From NCBI GenBank assembly GCA_022870745.1, contig CP085323.1, positions 434,001 to 498,000 on the forward strand: DNA of 64,000 nt, given 5' to 3'. The notes beneath the pieces were generated by a model. It ran no database searches. It was given only the letters and a program-made list of their open reading frames with translations, and had not been told where the DNA came from. This document shows positions 35,701 to 42,998 of this stretch, one piece after another. Source of the stretch: Silvibacterium acidisoli (lineage in GTDB: Bacteria; Acidobacteriota; Terriglobia; Terriglobales; Acidobacteriaceae). How positions within the stretch are numbered: the first letter of the stretch is position 1; every line of letters starts with the position of its first letter. A program made the translations under genes and the position numbers.

Positions 35701-36513
35701 GTTGAACCAGTCGTTCGCGACGGTAAAGGTGGGACGGTAGTACTCGTATGCTCCACCGTGAAACTGATTCGTACCAGACTTGGTGACAAGGCTAATCTGC
35801 GCGCCGGAGGATCGGCCAGCATCGGCGTTGGCATTGCCGGTGGTGACGCGGAATTCTTCGATTGAGTCCTGGGTTTCGCGCAGCACGCCAGTAAAAGCAA
35901 CGCCATAGACCTGGTCGTTGTCGTCAACGCCGTCGAGCGTCACGTTGCCCTGGTCGCTGCGGCCGCCGTTGACCGCACCGGAGCGGCTGTCCTGCGTCAA
36001 CGGATTGGACGGCTGCGGCAGGAACAAAACACCGGGCTGCAGCGAGAGCAGATCGGGCACGTTACGGGTTTCGCTGGGCAGCGCCTGGATTTCAGTGTTG
36101 TTCACCGAGTTACCAAGCGAGGCGTCCGAGGTGTTCAGCGTCTGCGCTTCCGCGCTGACGTTCACCACTTCCTGGCTGGCCTGCACGCTCAGAGCGAAGT
36201 CGATCGTCGCGGGCTGGTTCACGAGCAGCTCTGCCGTCTTCGTCTGATCGCCGAAACCTGTCGCTGAAATCTTGATGACGTACTTTGCAGGAGGGATCTG
36301 GACGTAACTGTATTCGCCCGATGTTTTGCTGACCGTGTCGATGCTGCGCCCGGTGGCCGGGTCGGTAATCGTAATCTTTGCGCCTGGTACGACGGCACCG
36401 CTTGCGTCCTTAATGGTGCCGCGAAGCGAAGTCGTGGCGTTCTGGGCAAACGCGGTAGCAACAAACACAAAGGCGAAGAGAGCAAGGGCTAGAGCCTTGA
36501 ACGATCGGGTCAC
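32725..36513 (-). CDS. Oar-like TonB-dependent receptor
   Basis: The 1262-residue outer-membrane protein has a signal peptide (ALALALFAFVFVATAFA), then a carboxypeptidase-regulatory-like domain (TSLRGTIKDASGAVVPGAKI to about residue 105), a plug domain (to about residue 240, with NGGRSDQGNVTLDGVDDND), and a long beta barrel ending in FSLRYDF with a terminal Phe. This architecture is typical of the expanded receptor families of acidobacteria, which are thought to import polymers or glycans. GGAGG stands 5 bases before the GTG start. It lies downstream of the uronate operon but behind a terminator, so it has its own promoter. The ligand is unknown; sugar acids or pectin fragments are a guess from position. 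Confidence 0.9.
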   Translation of the reverse strand: MTRSFKALALALFAFVFVATAFAQNATTSLRGTIKDASGAVVPGAKITITDPATGRSIDTVSKTSGEYSYVQIPPAKYVIKISATGFGDQTKTAELLVNQPATIDFALSVQASQEVVNVSAEAQTLNTSDASLGNSVNNTEIQALPSETRNVPDLLSLQPGVLFLPQPSNPLTQDSRSGAVNGGRSDQGNVTLDGVDDNDQVYGVAFTGVLRETQDSIEEFRVTTGNANADAGRSSGAQISLVTKSGTNQFHGGAYEYYRPTFTVANDWFNKQAQLASGEANVPGKIVRNIFGVAVGGPIKKDKLFFFANYEGTRKAENTQVTRTVPTASYKQGNIQYLGDTSNGGTANEILTAAQITQMDAAAGCQVCNTAQYPFGPGPNPNALAYFQSMPTANGTLTGDGGYNTGSYSFSSPNPQSLNTVIARIDYQPSDKHRIFVRGNLQKDTTQDVEQFPGQGPSDILSDNTKGITAGETWTITPNLVNDIRYGYIRQGNSIRGVGSGDYVDFRYLDTATAETRTTVASVPVNNIVDNLNWNKGKHNIQLGVNWRLVHQNRSSDAVSFNSASSNPAWLGDGAPAPNNGIPVDGGFTTSYNQAYANLVGTIPSVTDIYNYQITGPDSGSLLGDGAFIDRHFKANEYEYYLQDSWRATSKLTLTFGIRHTLLQTPWETKGQEVAPTIDTHAWYMQREAAAQKGEVYEPLLNFQPAGPYYNRPGYWAKSKNNIAPRFAFAYSPDEKTSIRGGFGIYYDHFGEALVNTFDQNGSFGMSSSVTNPAGLYGNETAPRFTGRQTLPFSNGTPSPTVSFPFAPSSDTSTGFAITWGLDNKMKTPYTEAIDFSVQRQLPSGFTLETTYVGRMGRHLLQSLDLAEPVDLVDQKGGGDYFNAAAKLSKYVDQNGGYSSNASATSNQNASVPAIQYFEDVFPFMAGVDYPGESATQAIYTNEWAFNRAQYGETTSLADVDFYCAYGCPADYVSQFWQSQFSSLYALSTMGTSYYNAAQITLRHPASHGLAVDVSYTYSHSIDMGSDTERSTEFGNAGGNGVFEGSSSILNTWKPQLNRSSSDFDTRHLLTADWVYQLPVGKGKAAFGNANTMTNAIIGGWQLSGILRATSGLPFSLYEPGWTTDWQQSSFAVKTGNVKMRRHMDPGAAPQAFDNPNAINSGVNSGGPIRLPYPGEAGERNAYRGDGYFNLDSGLSKSWGFKEFGALKLTWEVYNVTNTVRFDVQSIINSGGATLTQGNLGSYNSMLTTPRRQQFSLRYDF

Positions 36514-36629
36514 TATTTCCTCCAAGAAGGTACAGCAGTGCGGTTTCTCCATATGACCGGAGATATTTCTTATGTCCGCAAGGGGCCTATCAGCTTGCGC
36601 AGGCAACTTTAATGAATGAGTAAATTATT

Positions 36630-36668
36630 TTCCCGAAAGAAAAGCCGGAATACAAGAGTATTCCGGCT
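36630..36668 (-). terminator. Terminator of the uronate operon
   Basis: AGCCGGAATA and TATTCCGGCT form a 10-bp stem with a 6-base loop, followed on the minus strand by TTTTCTTTC. It lies about 60 bases after the stop of the last operon gene (SDR). Confidence 0.85.
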
Positions 36669-36729
36669 CCGTTCATCTCGCCTATAAATATTTTTTATCG
36701 CTGTACGATGAAGCTTTCCTCTCGCATCC

Positions 36730-37506
36730 CTACTGATTTACTCCGCTTGCCAGAAATCCGCCATCGACGACCAGGGTTTGCCCGGTCACGAACGATGCCG
36801 CGTCTGATGCCAAATAGATAGCAGCTCCGACCACTTCGTCTGTGTGTCCGAAGCGCCCCATCGGTGTGCGCATCAGCAATTCTTTCCCGCGCGGTGTGTT
36901 GTCGAGAAGATCTGCGTTGAGGTCGGTGCGAAAAACTCCCGGAGCGATGGCGTTGACCAACACACCCTGGCTTGACCATTCCACGGCCAGCGAACGGGTA
37001 AGCGAGACTACGGCAGCCTTACTGGCTGCGTACGCGGCGACCTGATTCAATGCAACGTAACTGTTGAGCGAAGCGATGTTAATGATGCGTCCGTAGCCAC
37101 GCTGAAGCATGTGCTCGCCAAAGATCTGGCAGGCTCGTAACGTGCCGGTGAGGTTGGTGTCGAGTATGCTTTGCCACTCGTCTTCAGGAAAGGTAAGCGT
37201 CGGGGCGCGCTTGATCTTTCCCGCACAGTTGATAAGGATATCGATCTTGCCGAAGGCATCGACCGTTTTCTCCAAAAGGCCTGCCAGTGACGCGCGATCA
37301 GCTACATCGGAGGCGACGCGCAGCGTGCGCACCCCTTTCGCTTCGATCTCGGCGGCTGTGCGCTCGACCTGCTCGGCACGCCGCGCCGAGGCGACAACAT
37401 CCGCGCCGGATTCGGCGAGGCCAATGCTGAGGGCTCGTCCGATCCCAGAGGTTCCACCTACAACTACAGCAACTTTTCCTTTGAGACTCAGTGATGCGTG
37501 ACCCAT
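36730..37506 (-). CDS. Short-chain dehydrogenase of the uronate operon
   Basis: The 258-residue SDR has GGTSGIGRALSIG, NCAGK, the catalytic SLNSYVALNQVAAYAASK (Ser, Tyr, Lys) and the family end TGQTLVVDGGF. It resembles gluconate 5-dehydrogenase / KduD-type enzymes. It is last in the operon uxaC, larA-like, uxaE, SDR. Its likely role is reduction of the keto acid made by UxaE (fructuronate to mannonate, or tagaturonate to altronate), replacing UxuB or UxaB; this is inference from context. GAGGGAAG stands before the ATG. Confidence 0.87.
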   Translation of the reverse strand: MGHASLSLKGKVAVVVGGTSGIGRALSIGLAESGADVVASARRAEQVERTAAEIEAKGVRTLRVASDVADRASLAGLLEKTVDAFGKIDILINCAGKIKRAPTLTFPEDEWQSILDTNLTGTLRACQIFGEHMLQRGYGRIINIASLNSYVALNQVAAYAASKAAVVSLTRSLAVEWSSQGVLVNAIAPGVFRTDLNADLLDNTPRGKELLMRTPMGRFGHTDEVVGAAIYLASDAASFVTGQTLVVDGGFLASGVNQ

Positions 37507-37527
37507 GGCTGCAACTTCCCTCTCTTG

Positions 37528-38784
37528 TTATGCCTGGTGCCCCAGGAACACCGGTGCGATATGGCGAGCGTAAAGGTTCTCTGTAACGTTGCGCGCGATA
37601 ATCAGTTCGTTGGCCTCGACCATGCCTATGTAGCGTGGACCCATCTTTGCGGCGATCTTGAAACCGACATGCAGCAACTGGCGGACGTTTGGGTTATAAA
37701 GCTTTGACTTAGGGTCGTGCCGCAGCGCGCCGGTAAACTCTTCCGGCGACCATTCCTTCACAGTAGAAGGAGAAGGCAAGCGGGTTGCGTCGATGTCGAT
37801 GACAGTCGCATAAGGCGCGCAGAGCTCGGCGCTGTGCGAGTGAGCTTCTGAGTAGATTTCCTTCGCCAGTTCGAGAGCCTCGTCTCCGGCCTCGGCCAGC
37901 CCGATTAGTTCCTCGAGCCATGTCGTTCCGGCTGTCTTCAGATGCACTCCGGTCGAGAAGTCAAGCATAGCGCGATGAATCGCCGGATAGATCGAGAATT
38001 TGTCACTGCCTGAGTGCACGCTGAGCTTGAGGTTCGCAGGCAATCCATAGTGCTCGACCGCGTAGCGGATTGCCGCCATGTCGAGCGTCATCTCGCGGCC
38101 AAACTGCGCAACATCTCCAACGTAGTCCACGCCTTTGTTGAAGCGGCCACTGAATTTTGGCGCGATGGTCTGCACGGGGATGCCTTCATCGGCAATGGCA
38201 GCGAGGATAATCAGCAACTCCTCGGGAGTCTGCGCGTGCTCGGTTTCATCCATCGAGATTTCGGTGATGAAATTGCCGCTGCCCTTGGCTGCTTCAATCT
38301 TCCGGAATACCTTTCCCGCCTCCTGCACCGCGTAGAGGAAGGTAGACGCCGTTGCCCTCAGCTTCTCCGGCGAAATGGTTATCTTCTGCCCCATGCTCCC
38401 GAGAGAGATGGCACCTTGCAGTTCCGCATGACGATGCACGAAATCATCGATGGCCGAGGAGTCGGTAGCCTTGCCGATGTAATCTGCTACGTCGATGGTG
38501 TAGAAGTCGCATGGCTCGATGTAGCGATCGACGGTAGTGAGATTGATGTGATCCGCATCGCAGAAGTAAGCGTGTTTCCAGCAAAGCTGTTGTACCGCGG
38601 CATCGACGGCGGCCCGCGTCTGGTGCGGTTCCGAGCCGATGATCGTGTGTTCGCGGTTCGACTTGTTCCACACCGGGGTGACCAGCGTATTGTGTTGCTG
38701 AGCCAGCAGACACGCACCCAATTGCGCCCGCGCCTGGCGCGTAAAGCGATCTCCTACACCGATAGAAAATTTGCCGAGTTCCAT
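37528..38784 (-). CDS. uxaE: Tagaturonate epimerase UxaE
   Basis: The 418-residue enzyme is of the UxaE family, which interconverts tagaturonate and fructuronate at C3, joining the galacturonate and glucuronate branches. Segments typical of the family: FSIGVGDRFTRQARAQL, FCDADHINLTTVD, ITEISMDET, APKFSGRFNKGVDYVGD, KLSVHSGSDKFSIYP. Metal-binding His and Asp are expected in the DADHINL and SVHSGSDKF parts. Start: ATG at 38784 behind AAGGAG with a 4-base gap; a longer frame into larA is rejected. The family was first described in Thermotoga-type pathways. Confidence 0.87.
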   Translation of the reverse strand: MELGKFSIGVGDRFTRQARAQLGACLLAQQHNTLVTPVWNKSNREHTIIGSEPHQTRAAVDAAVQQLCWKHAYFCDADHINLTTVDRYIEPCDFYTIDVADYIGKATDSSAIDDFVHRHAELQGAISLGSMGQKITISPEKLRATASTFLYAVQEAGKVFRKIEAAKGSGNFITEISMDETEHAQTPEELLIILAAIADEGIPVQTIAPKFSGRFNKGVDYVGDVAQFGREMTLDMAAIRYAVEHYGLPANLKLSVHSGSDKFSIYPAIHRAMLDFSTGVHLKTAGTTWLEELIGLAEAGDEALELAKEIYSEAHSHSAELCAPYATVIDIDATRLPSPSTVKEWSPEEFTGALRHDPKSKLYNPNVRQLLHVGFKIAAKMGPRYIGMVEANELIIARNVTENLYARHIAPVFLGHQA

Positions 38785-38798
38785 TCCGCTCCTTCCCA

Positions 38799-40070
38799 TC
38801 ACTGGAACCGCGCACTGTGGGCCCAAAGACCCAGAGCCGGATTCTCGATAAAGAACACTTCCTCTCCCGCAACCGTGTTGTATCCCGTGTGAAGGCGTTG
38901 CGGATTGTAACGCTCACTCATGGATGCGAGATCTCCATACGAAAATCCCACACCCTCAATTTCTTCTTTGGTTAGATGCCCTGGACAGTAAGTAATGCGG
39001 AAGCGGCCTTCCGACGAACCATGAATCAGGTGCGCGGCGGCGCTGAGATCGGCTGCAAGGTCTGCGTTCTCTTCCACGTCTCGTAATGTTTCGGGCGTTC
39101 CACGATAACCGTACTTACGAATCAGGGAATCGATGGTGCGATCTTCACCGAACTCGCGCACACCGGGAGCGAGGATAATCAGCTCGGCGTCATCCGCCAG
39201 CGCCATGCGGGTGCGATAGATAGCCTTATTGCCCAGCCATGTGCTGTGAAACTCCTGCGGGTCGAGATAAACGACGGCCTTTTGGATCGGCCGTTCAAGC
39301 ATCTGAAAGTTCACCTTGAGGCTGAGATCGGCAGCAAGGTGAAAGCACTCCGCATCATCGCCAACATACAGGCCACGAACAGCAAGTGTGCCATCACTCC
39401 TGGGGCTTACAACCGTCTGCACATAGACGATGGGAATGTGCCCAAGGAAGCGGTCGGCTGCATGGTTCAGCACAGCACGGACCGGGTTCTCGGCGCGGCC
39501 CATGATCCGCTCCATCCCGTAGACCGCGCCAAGATAGTGGCTGCGATTGATTCCCGCTGTGCCGCCGGCACCTACGAGAATGTTCTTCGTGTAATTCGCC
39601 ATGCCGATTACTTCATGCGGCACGACCTGTCCGATCGAAAGCACCAGGTCGAAGCCGCCCTGCGAGATCAGCTTATTTGTCTGCGCAGGCCACGCATAGT
39701 TCAGCTTGCCCTCCGAAACCTCATGAATGAATTCTGGAGGAACTTCACCGAGCGTCTCCACATCGGTGCGCCAGTTGTGAACCTGGAAGAGTGCATGCGG
39801 TGTATTGCCAAACATGCGCGTCAGCTGGTCGGGAGTCATCGGAGCGTGGGTTCCGAGTGCTGGCAGAATCGCCTGCAGGCGATCACCGTAGTACTTCCAC
39901 GCATACTCGGTCAGATCTCCGGCACGCGAGTGGAAACGAGTCATGTCGGGCGGCACAGCCAGTACGCGATTGCGTGACCCCAGCTTGTCGAGCGCTTCGC
40001 TAAGCAATGTCCACAACTCGCCCGGAGAAAGATCGGTATCGGGGCTACCCTTGGAAAGATAAAGACTCAT
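38799..40070 (-). CDS. LarA-family nickel-dependent hydroxyacid racemase/epimerase homologue
   Basis: The 423-residue protein belongs to the lactate racemase LarA superfamily (older DUF2088). Landmarks: PPDMTRFHSRAGDLTE, LGTHAPMTPDQLTRMFG (the catalytic His in GTH), VVPHEVIGMANYTKNILVG (His and the Lys that carries the nickel-pincer cofactor), and GINRSHYLG with a further His. True LarA racemises lactate; other members act on different 2-hydroxy acids including gluconate. Here it sits between uxaC (5 bases upstream) and uxaE (14 bases downstream). A role on an aldonic acid is therefore likely, for example mannonate to gluconate (C2 epimers); this is inference. LarB, LarC and LarE, which make the cofactor, are not in the window. 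Confidence 0.83.
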   Translation of the reverse strand: MSLYLSKGSPDTDLSPGELWTLLSEALDKLGSRNRVLAVPPDMTRFHSRAGDLTEYAWKYYGDRLQAILPALGTHAPMTPDQLTRMFGNTPHALFQVHNWRTDVETLGEVPPEFIHEVSEGKLNYAWPAQTNKLISQGGFDLVLSIGQVVPHEVIGMANYTKNILVGAGGTAGINRSHYLGAVYGMERIMGRAENPVRAVLNHAADRFLGHIPIVYVQTVVSPRSDGTLAVRGLYVGDDAECFHLAADLSLKVNFQMLERPIQKAVVYLDPQEFHSTWLGNKAIYRTRMALADDAELIILAPGVREFGEDRTIDSLIRKYGYRGTPETLRDVEENADLAADLSAAAHLIHGSSEGRFRITYCPGHLTKEEIEGVGFSYGDLASMSERYNPQRLHTGYNTVAGEEVFFIENPALGLWAHSARFQ

Positions 40071-40075
40071 GACTG

Positions 40076-41491
40076 CTAACCTGCTTTCTGAAGACGATAA
40101 GCGCGACGCACCAGGTTCACCGTAAGATCCTGGACGATCTCAAAGGCCTCATCTTCTTCCAGCCGATGGTCGGCGACCAGCTTCGCGAGGTAGGCGCAAT
40201 CTACACGACGCGCCACATCATGCCGTGCAGGAATAGACAGGAAAGCGCGCGTGTCATCGTTGAAACCTACCGTGTTGTAGAAGCCGGCCGTTTCCGTCGC
40301 CCGCTCGCGGAAGCGCATCATGCCTTCAAAGCTGTCGTGGAACCACCAGGGTGGACCCAGCTTGAGACAGGGATAGTGCCCTGCCAGAGGAGCCAGTTCG
40401 CGGCTGTAAGTTGTTTCATCCAACGTAAAGAGAATGACCGTAAGACCGGATTCGTTGCCGTACTTCTCGAGCAATGGACGGAGTGAACGGACATAATCCG
40501 TAGCTGTGGGAATATCCGCACCCATGTCACGCCCATACTGCTCGTAGATCTGCTGATTGTGATTGCGCAGGCTGCCCGGATGAATCTGCATCACCAGCCC
40601 GTCACGCAGGCTCATACCTGCCATCTCGGTAAGCATCTGCGCCCGGAAAAGCTCCTGTTCCGCGGCGCTGGCATTACCGGAGATGATCTTGCCGTAGAGA
40701 GCTTCTGCTTCGCCGCGTGAAAGATTCGCTGTTGCGGGCGTGGGATGTCCGTGATCGGTAGCTGTCGCACCCAGCGCCTTGAAGCGTTCACGTGACTTCG
40801 CCAGCGCGTGCAGATAGCCACTGTAGTTATCCGTGTCTTCGCCGGTAAGTTCGCCCAGCTTACGAATATTATCGCGAAAGCCGTGGAACTCAGGATCGAC
40901 AACAGGGTCGGGGCGAAAGGTAGGAATGATGCGCCCGCTCCAGCCAGATTCGCGAATCAAACGATGATCCTCAAGCGAATCGAGAGGCGAATCGGTGGTC
41001 GCCAGCACCTCGATACCGAAGCGCTCGTAAAGAGCGCGCGGCAGAAACTCAGGGGTAGCCAGCTTCTCAGAGATACTGTCGAAGTAGCGATCGGCTGTTG
41101 CAGCAGAGAGCCGCTCCGTCAGCCCGAAGAGCTCCTGAAAAGCATAATCGAGCCACAGCCGCGTCGGTGTACCGCGAAACAGGTAGTAGTGCTCAGCGAA
41201 GATGCGCCAGACGCTGTGTGGATCGTCGATAACAGCCTTGCCGATCTCGAGCGATTCCAGTGAAACGCCCTGGCTGTAGAGCATGCGGAAAACATAGTGA
41301 TCGGGCTGCACAAAGAGCTTTGCAGGATCGGGAAATGCCTGGTTGTGCGCGAACCACGCTGCCTGCGTATGGCCATGCGGACTGACGATGGGCAAGCTGC
41401 GCACCGATTGATATAAACGTTTAGCGATAGCCCGTGTTATTGGCTCCGCCGGAAAAAGCCGGTCTTCGTTCAGCAACGCCACGTCTTCCAC
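40076..41491 (-). CDS. uxaC: Uronate isomerase
   Basis: The 471-residue enzyme isomerises glucuronate to fructuronate and galacturonate to tagaturonate. Segments: PIVSPHGHTQAAWFA (metal-binding His pair), LFRGTPTRLWLDYAFQELFG, ATTDSPLDSLEDHRLI, AGHYPCLKLGPPWWFHDSFEGMMRFRE, NTVGFNDDTRAFLSIPARHD. Length and pattern fit UxaC fully. Start: GTG behind AAAGGCGG. It is the first gene of the operon and lies 124 bases after murF on the same strand. Confidence 0.95.
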   Translation of the reverse strand: MEDVALLNEDRLFPAEPITRAIAKRLYQSVRSLPIVSPHGHTQAAWFAHNQAFPDPAKLFVQPDHYVFRMLYSQGVSLESLEIGKAVIDDPHSVWRIFAEHYYLFRGTPTRLWLDYAFQELFGLTERLSAATADRYFDSISEKLATPEFLPRALYERFGIEVLATTDSPLDSLEDHRLIRESGWSGRIIPTFRPDPVVDPEFHGFRDNIRKLGELTGEDTDNYSGYLHALAKSRERFKALGATATDHGHPTPATANLSRGEAEALYGKIISGNASAAEQELFRAQMLTEMAGMSLRDGLVMQIHPGSLRNHNQQIYEQYGRDMGADIPTATDYVRSLRPLLEKYGNESGLTVILFTLDETTYSRELAPLAGHYPCLKLGPPWWFHDSFEGMMRFRERATETAGFYNTVGFNDDTRAFLSIPARHDVARRVDCAYLAKLVADHRLEEDEAFEIVQDLTVNLVRRAYRLQKAG

Positions 41492-41530
41492 CCGCCTTTC
41501 GCGGCGGCAAATCCGCTCGCTTAAAAAGTC

Positions 41531-41570
41531 TATTCGATCTTGCTTTATCGGGGTCGAAATAATTCGATCT
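41531..41570 (-). promoter_or_regulatory. Candidate operator upstream of the uronate operon
   Basis: The gap between murF and uxaC has two copies of ATTCGATCTT exactly 30 bases apart (41532 and 41562), about three helical turns. The second overlaps a TCGAA-N4-TTCGA palindrome at 41554-41567. This could be the site of a transcription factor. No regulator gene lies in the operon, and the assignment is a guess. Confidence 0.35.
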
Positions 41571-41615
41571 TCGCCCTAATTAAGCGGGACGCTTGTTGAC
41601 AAGGCCTCGAAGCTC

Positions 41616-42998
41616 TTAGCCCCGCAGTCCGTCGAGCGCCTGTTCCAGACGAACACCCCGCGAAGCCTTCAACAGCACAGCGTCGCCCGGACGCAGATTC
41701 GTGCGGAGCCACTCGCCGGCATCCTGCGCATCTTCAAAGAAGGCCGCAGGCACACCAGCCTTTTGCGCCGCTTCAACGATGTGCCTGGCAAATCCACGCA
41801 CTCCGGCTACAAAATCGAGGCCCGCCACTGCTGCTGCCCTTCCGCAGCTTTCGTGCAATGCCTTCGACTCCGCTCCAAGCTCGAGCATCTCACCGGCGAC
41901 GAGAATGCGGCGTCCGCCCTCGCCAACCGGCATCGCGGCCAGCGTTCCAATCATTGCACGCAGGGCTTCAGGGTTGGAATTGTAACTGTCGTTGATAATA
42001 TTGGCATCGCGCCAGGTTACGATGCGGCCGCGCTTCTCCTCCGGACGCAGCTCTTCGAGGGCCGCACAGCATTCAGCCAGCGGGATACCCGCTTCCAGAC
42101 CGACCGCAATGGCTGCCAGGACATTCGAGACGTTATGTTCGCCCAAAAGGTGCAGGTGCAGAGAGTCGTGTTCCTCGCCGAAGCGCACCTTGATTCTGAG
42201 CCCTTCGGCTCCGAGCATTTCAATCGACTCCGCACGCGGATCGGCGCACGGACCATGGCCGAAGTAAACCGCTTTCCCGTGAAACCCTCTGCCAAACTGC
42301 GAAACGTATGCGTCATCACAATTCAAAAAGGCCACGCCGTGCGCGGGCAGCGACTGTACGAGTTCGTACTTCGCTCGCGCAATCCCGGTAATTCCATCGG
42401 CGAAGAACTCTGCGTGCGCGTTGCCTACATTGGTAACGACTCCCCAGTCCGGCAGTGCGATCGCGGCCAGCGCGGCGATTTCCCCGGCGCTCGACATACC
42501 CATCTCAATCACGGCGATCTCGTCGCTCATTTCGAGGCGCAGCAACTGCAGCGGCAGGCCGAACCCATTGTTCAGATTGCCCTGTGACTTCAGCACCTGG
42601 AATCGCGAGCTGAGCACCTGCGCTATCGCTTCCTTCGTCGTGGTCTTGCCCGCCGAACCGGTGATGCCAACCACGCGCTTGCCCCAGTGCTTGCGTACGG
42701 CCTCGGCAAGCTGCTGCAACGCAGTGAGGGTGTGATCGACAACGAGCAGCGGCTTTTCCTTCGCGGCGTGTGAAAGAGTGTGTAAAGCGTGCCTTGCCAC
42801 CACTGCTGCCACGGCTCCACGCTCGAAGGCTGCATCGACAAAGGCGTGGCCATCGAAGCGTTCACCTTGAACAGCGATGAAAAGCGATCCGGGCTGGAGG
42901 GTGCGCGAGTCAATCGAATAGCTGTCGGCGTGTGCAACATGTGCACCATGAATCTCTGCGCCGCACCACTGCGCAATCTGTTCCAGGCTTAGCCTCAT
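41616..42998 (-). CDS. murF: UDP-N-acetylmuramoyl-tripeptide D-alanyl-D-alanine ligase MurF
   Basis: The 460-residue enzyme adds D-Ala-D-Ala to UDP-MurNAc-tripeptide in the cytoplasm. Domain order is usual: N-terminal uridine-binding domain (SIDSRTLQPGSLFIAVQG), the ATP site GITGSAGKTTTKEAI, VTNVGNAH and IINDSYNSNP. It overlaps murE by an ATGA. It is the last gene of the dcw block here; the usual mraY does not follow, and the uronate operon does. Confidence 0.95.
   Translation of the reverse strand: MRLSLEQIAQWCGAEIHGAHVAHADSYSIDSRTLQPGSLFIAVQGERFDGHAFVDAAFERGAVAAVVARHALHTLSHAAKEKPLLVVDHTLTALQQLAEAVRKHWGKRVVGITGSAGKTTTKEAIAQVLSSRFQVLKSQGNLNNGFGLPLQLLRLEMSDEIAVIEMGMSSAGEIAALAAIALPDWGVVTNVGNAHAEFFADGITGIARAKYELVQSLPAHGVAFLNCDDAYVSQFGRGFHGKAVYFGHGPCADPRAESIEMLGAEGLRIKVRFGEEHDSLHLHLLGEHNVSNVLAAIAVGLEAGIPLAECCAALEELRPEEKRGRIVTWRDANIINDSYNSNPEALRAMIGTLAAMPVGEGGRRILVAGEMLELGAESKALHESCGRAAAVAGLDFVAGVRGFARHIVEAAQKAGVPAAFFEDAQDAGEWLRTNLRPGDAVLLKASRGVRLEQALDGLRG

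Noticed and set aside
37528-38826. Longer N-terminus of uxaE starting inside larA
   Set aside because: AAGGAG directly before the ATG at 38784 and the family start FSIGVGDRF make the shorter start better.
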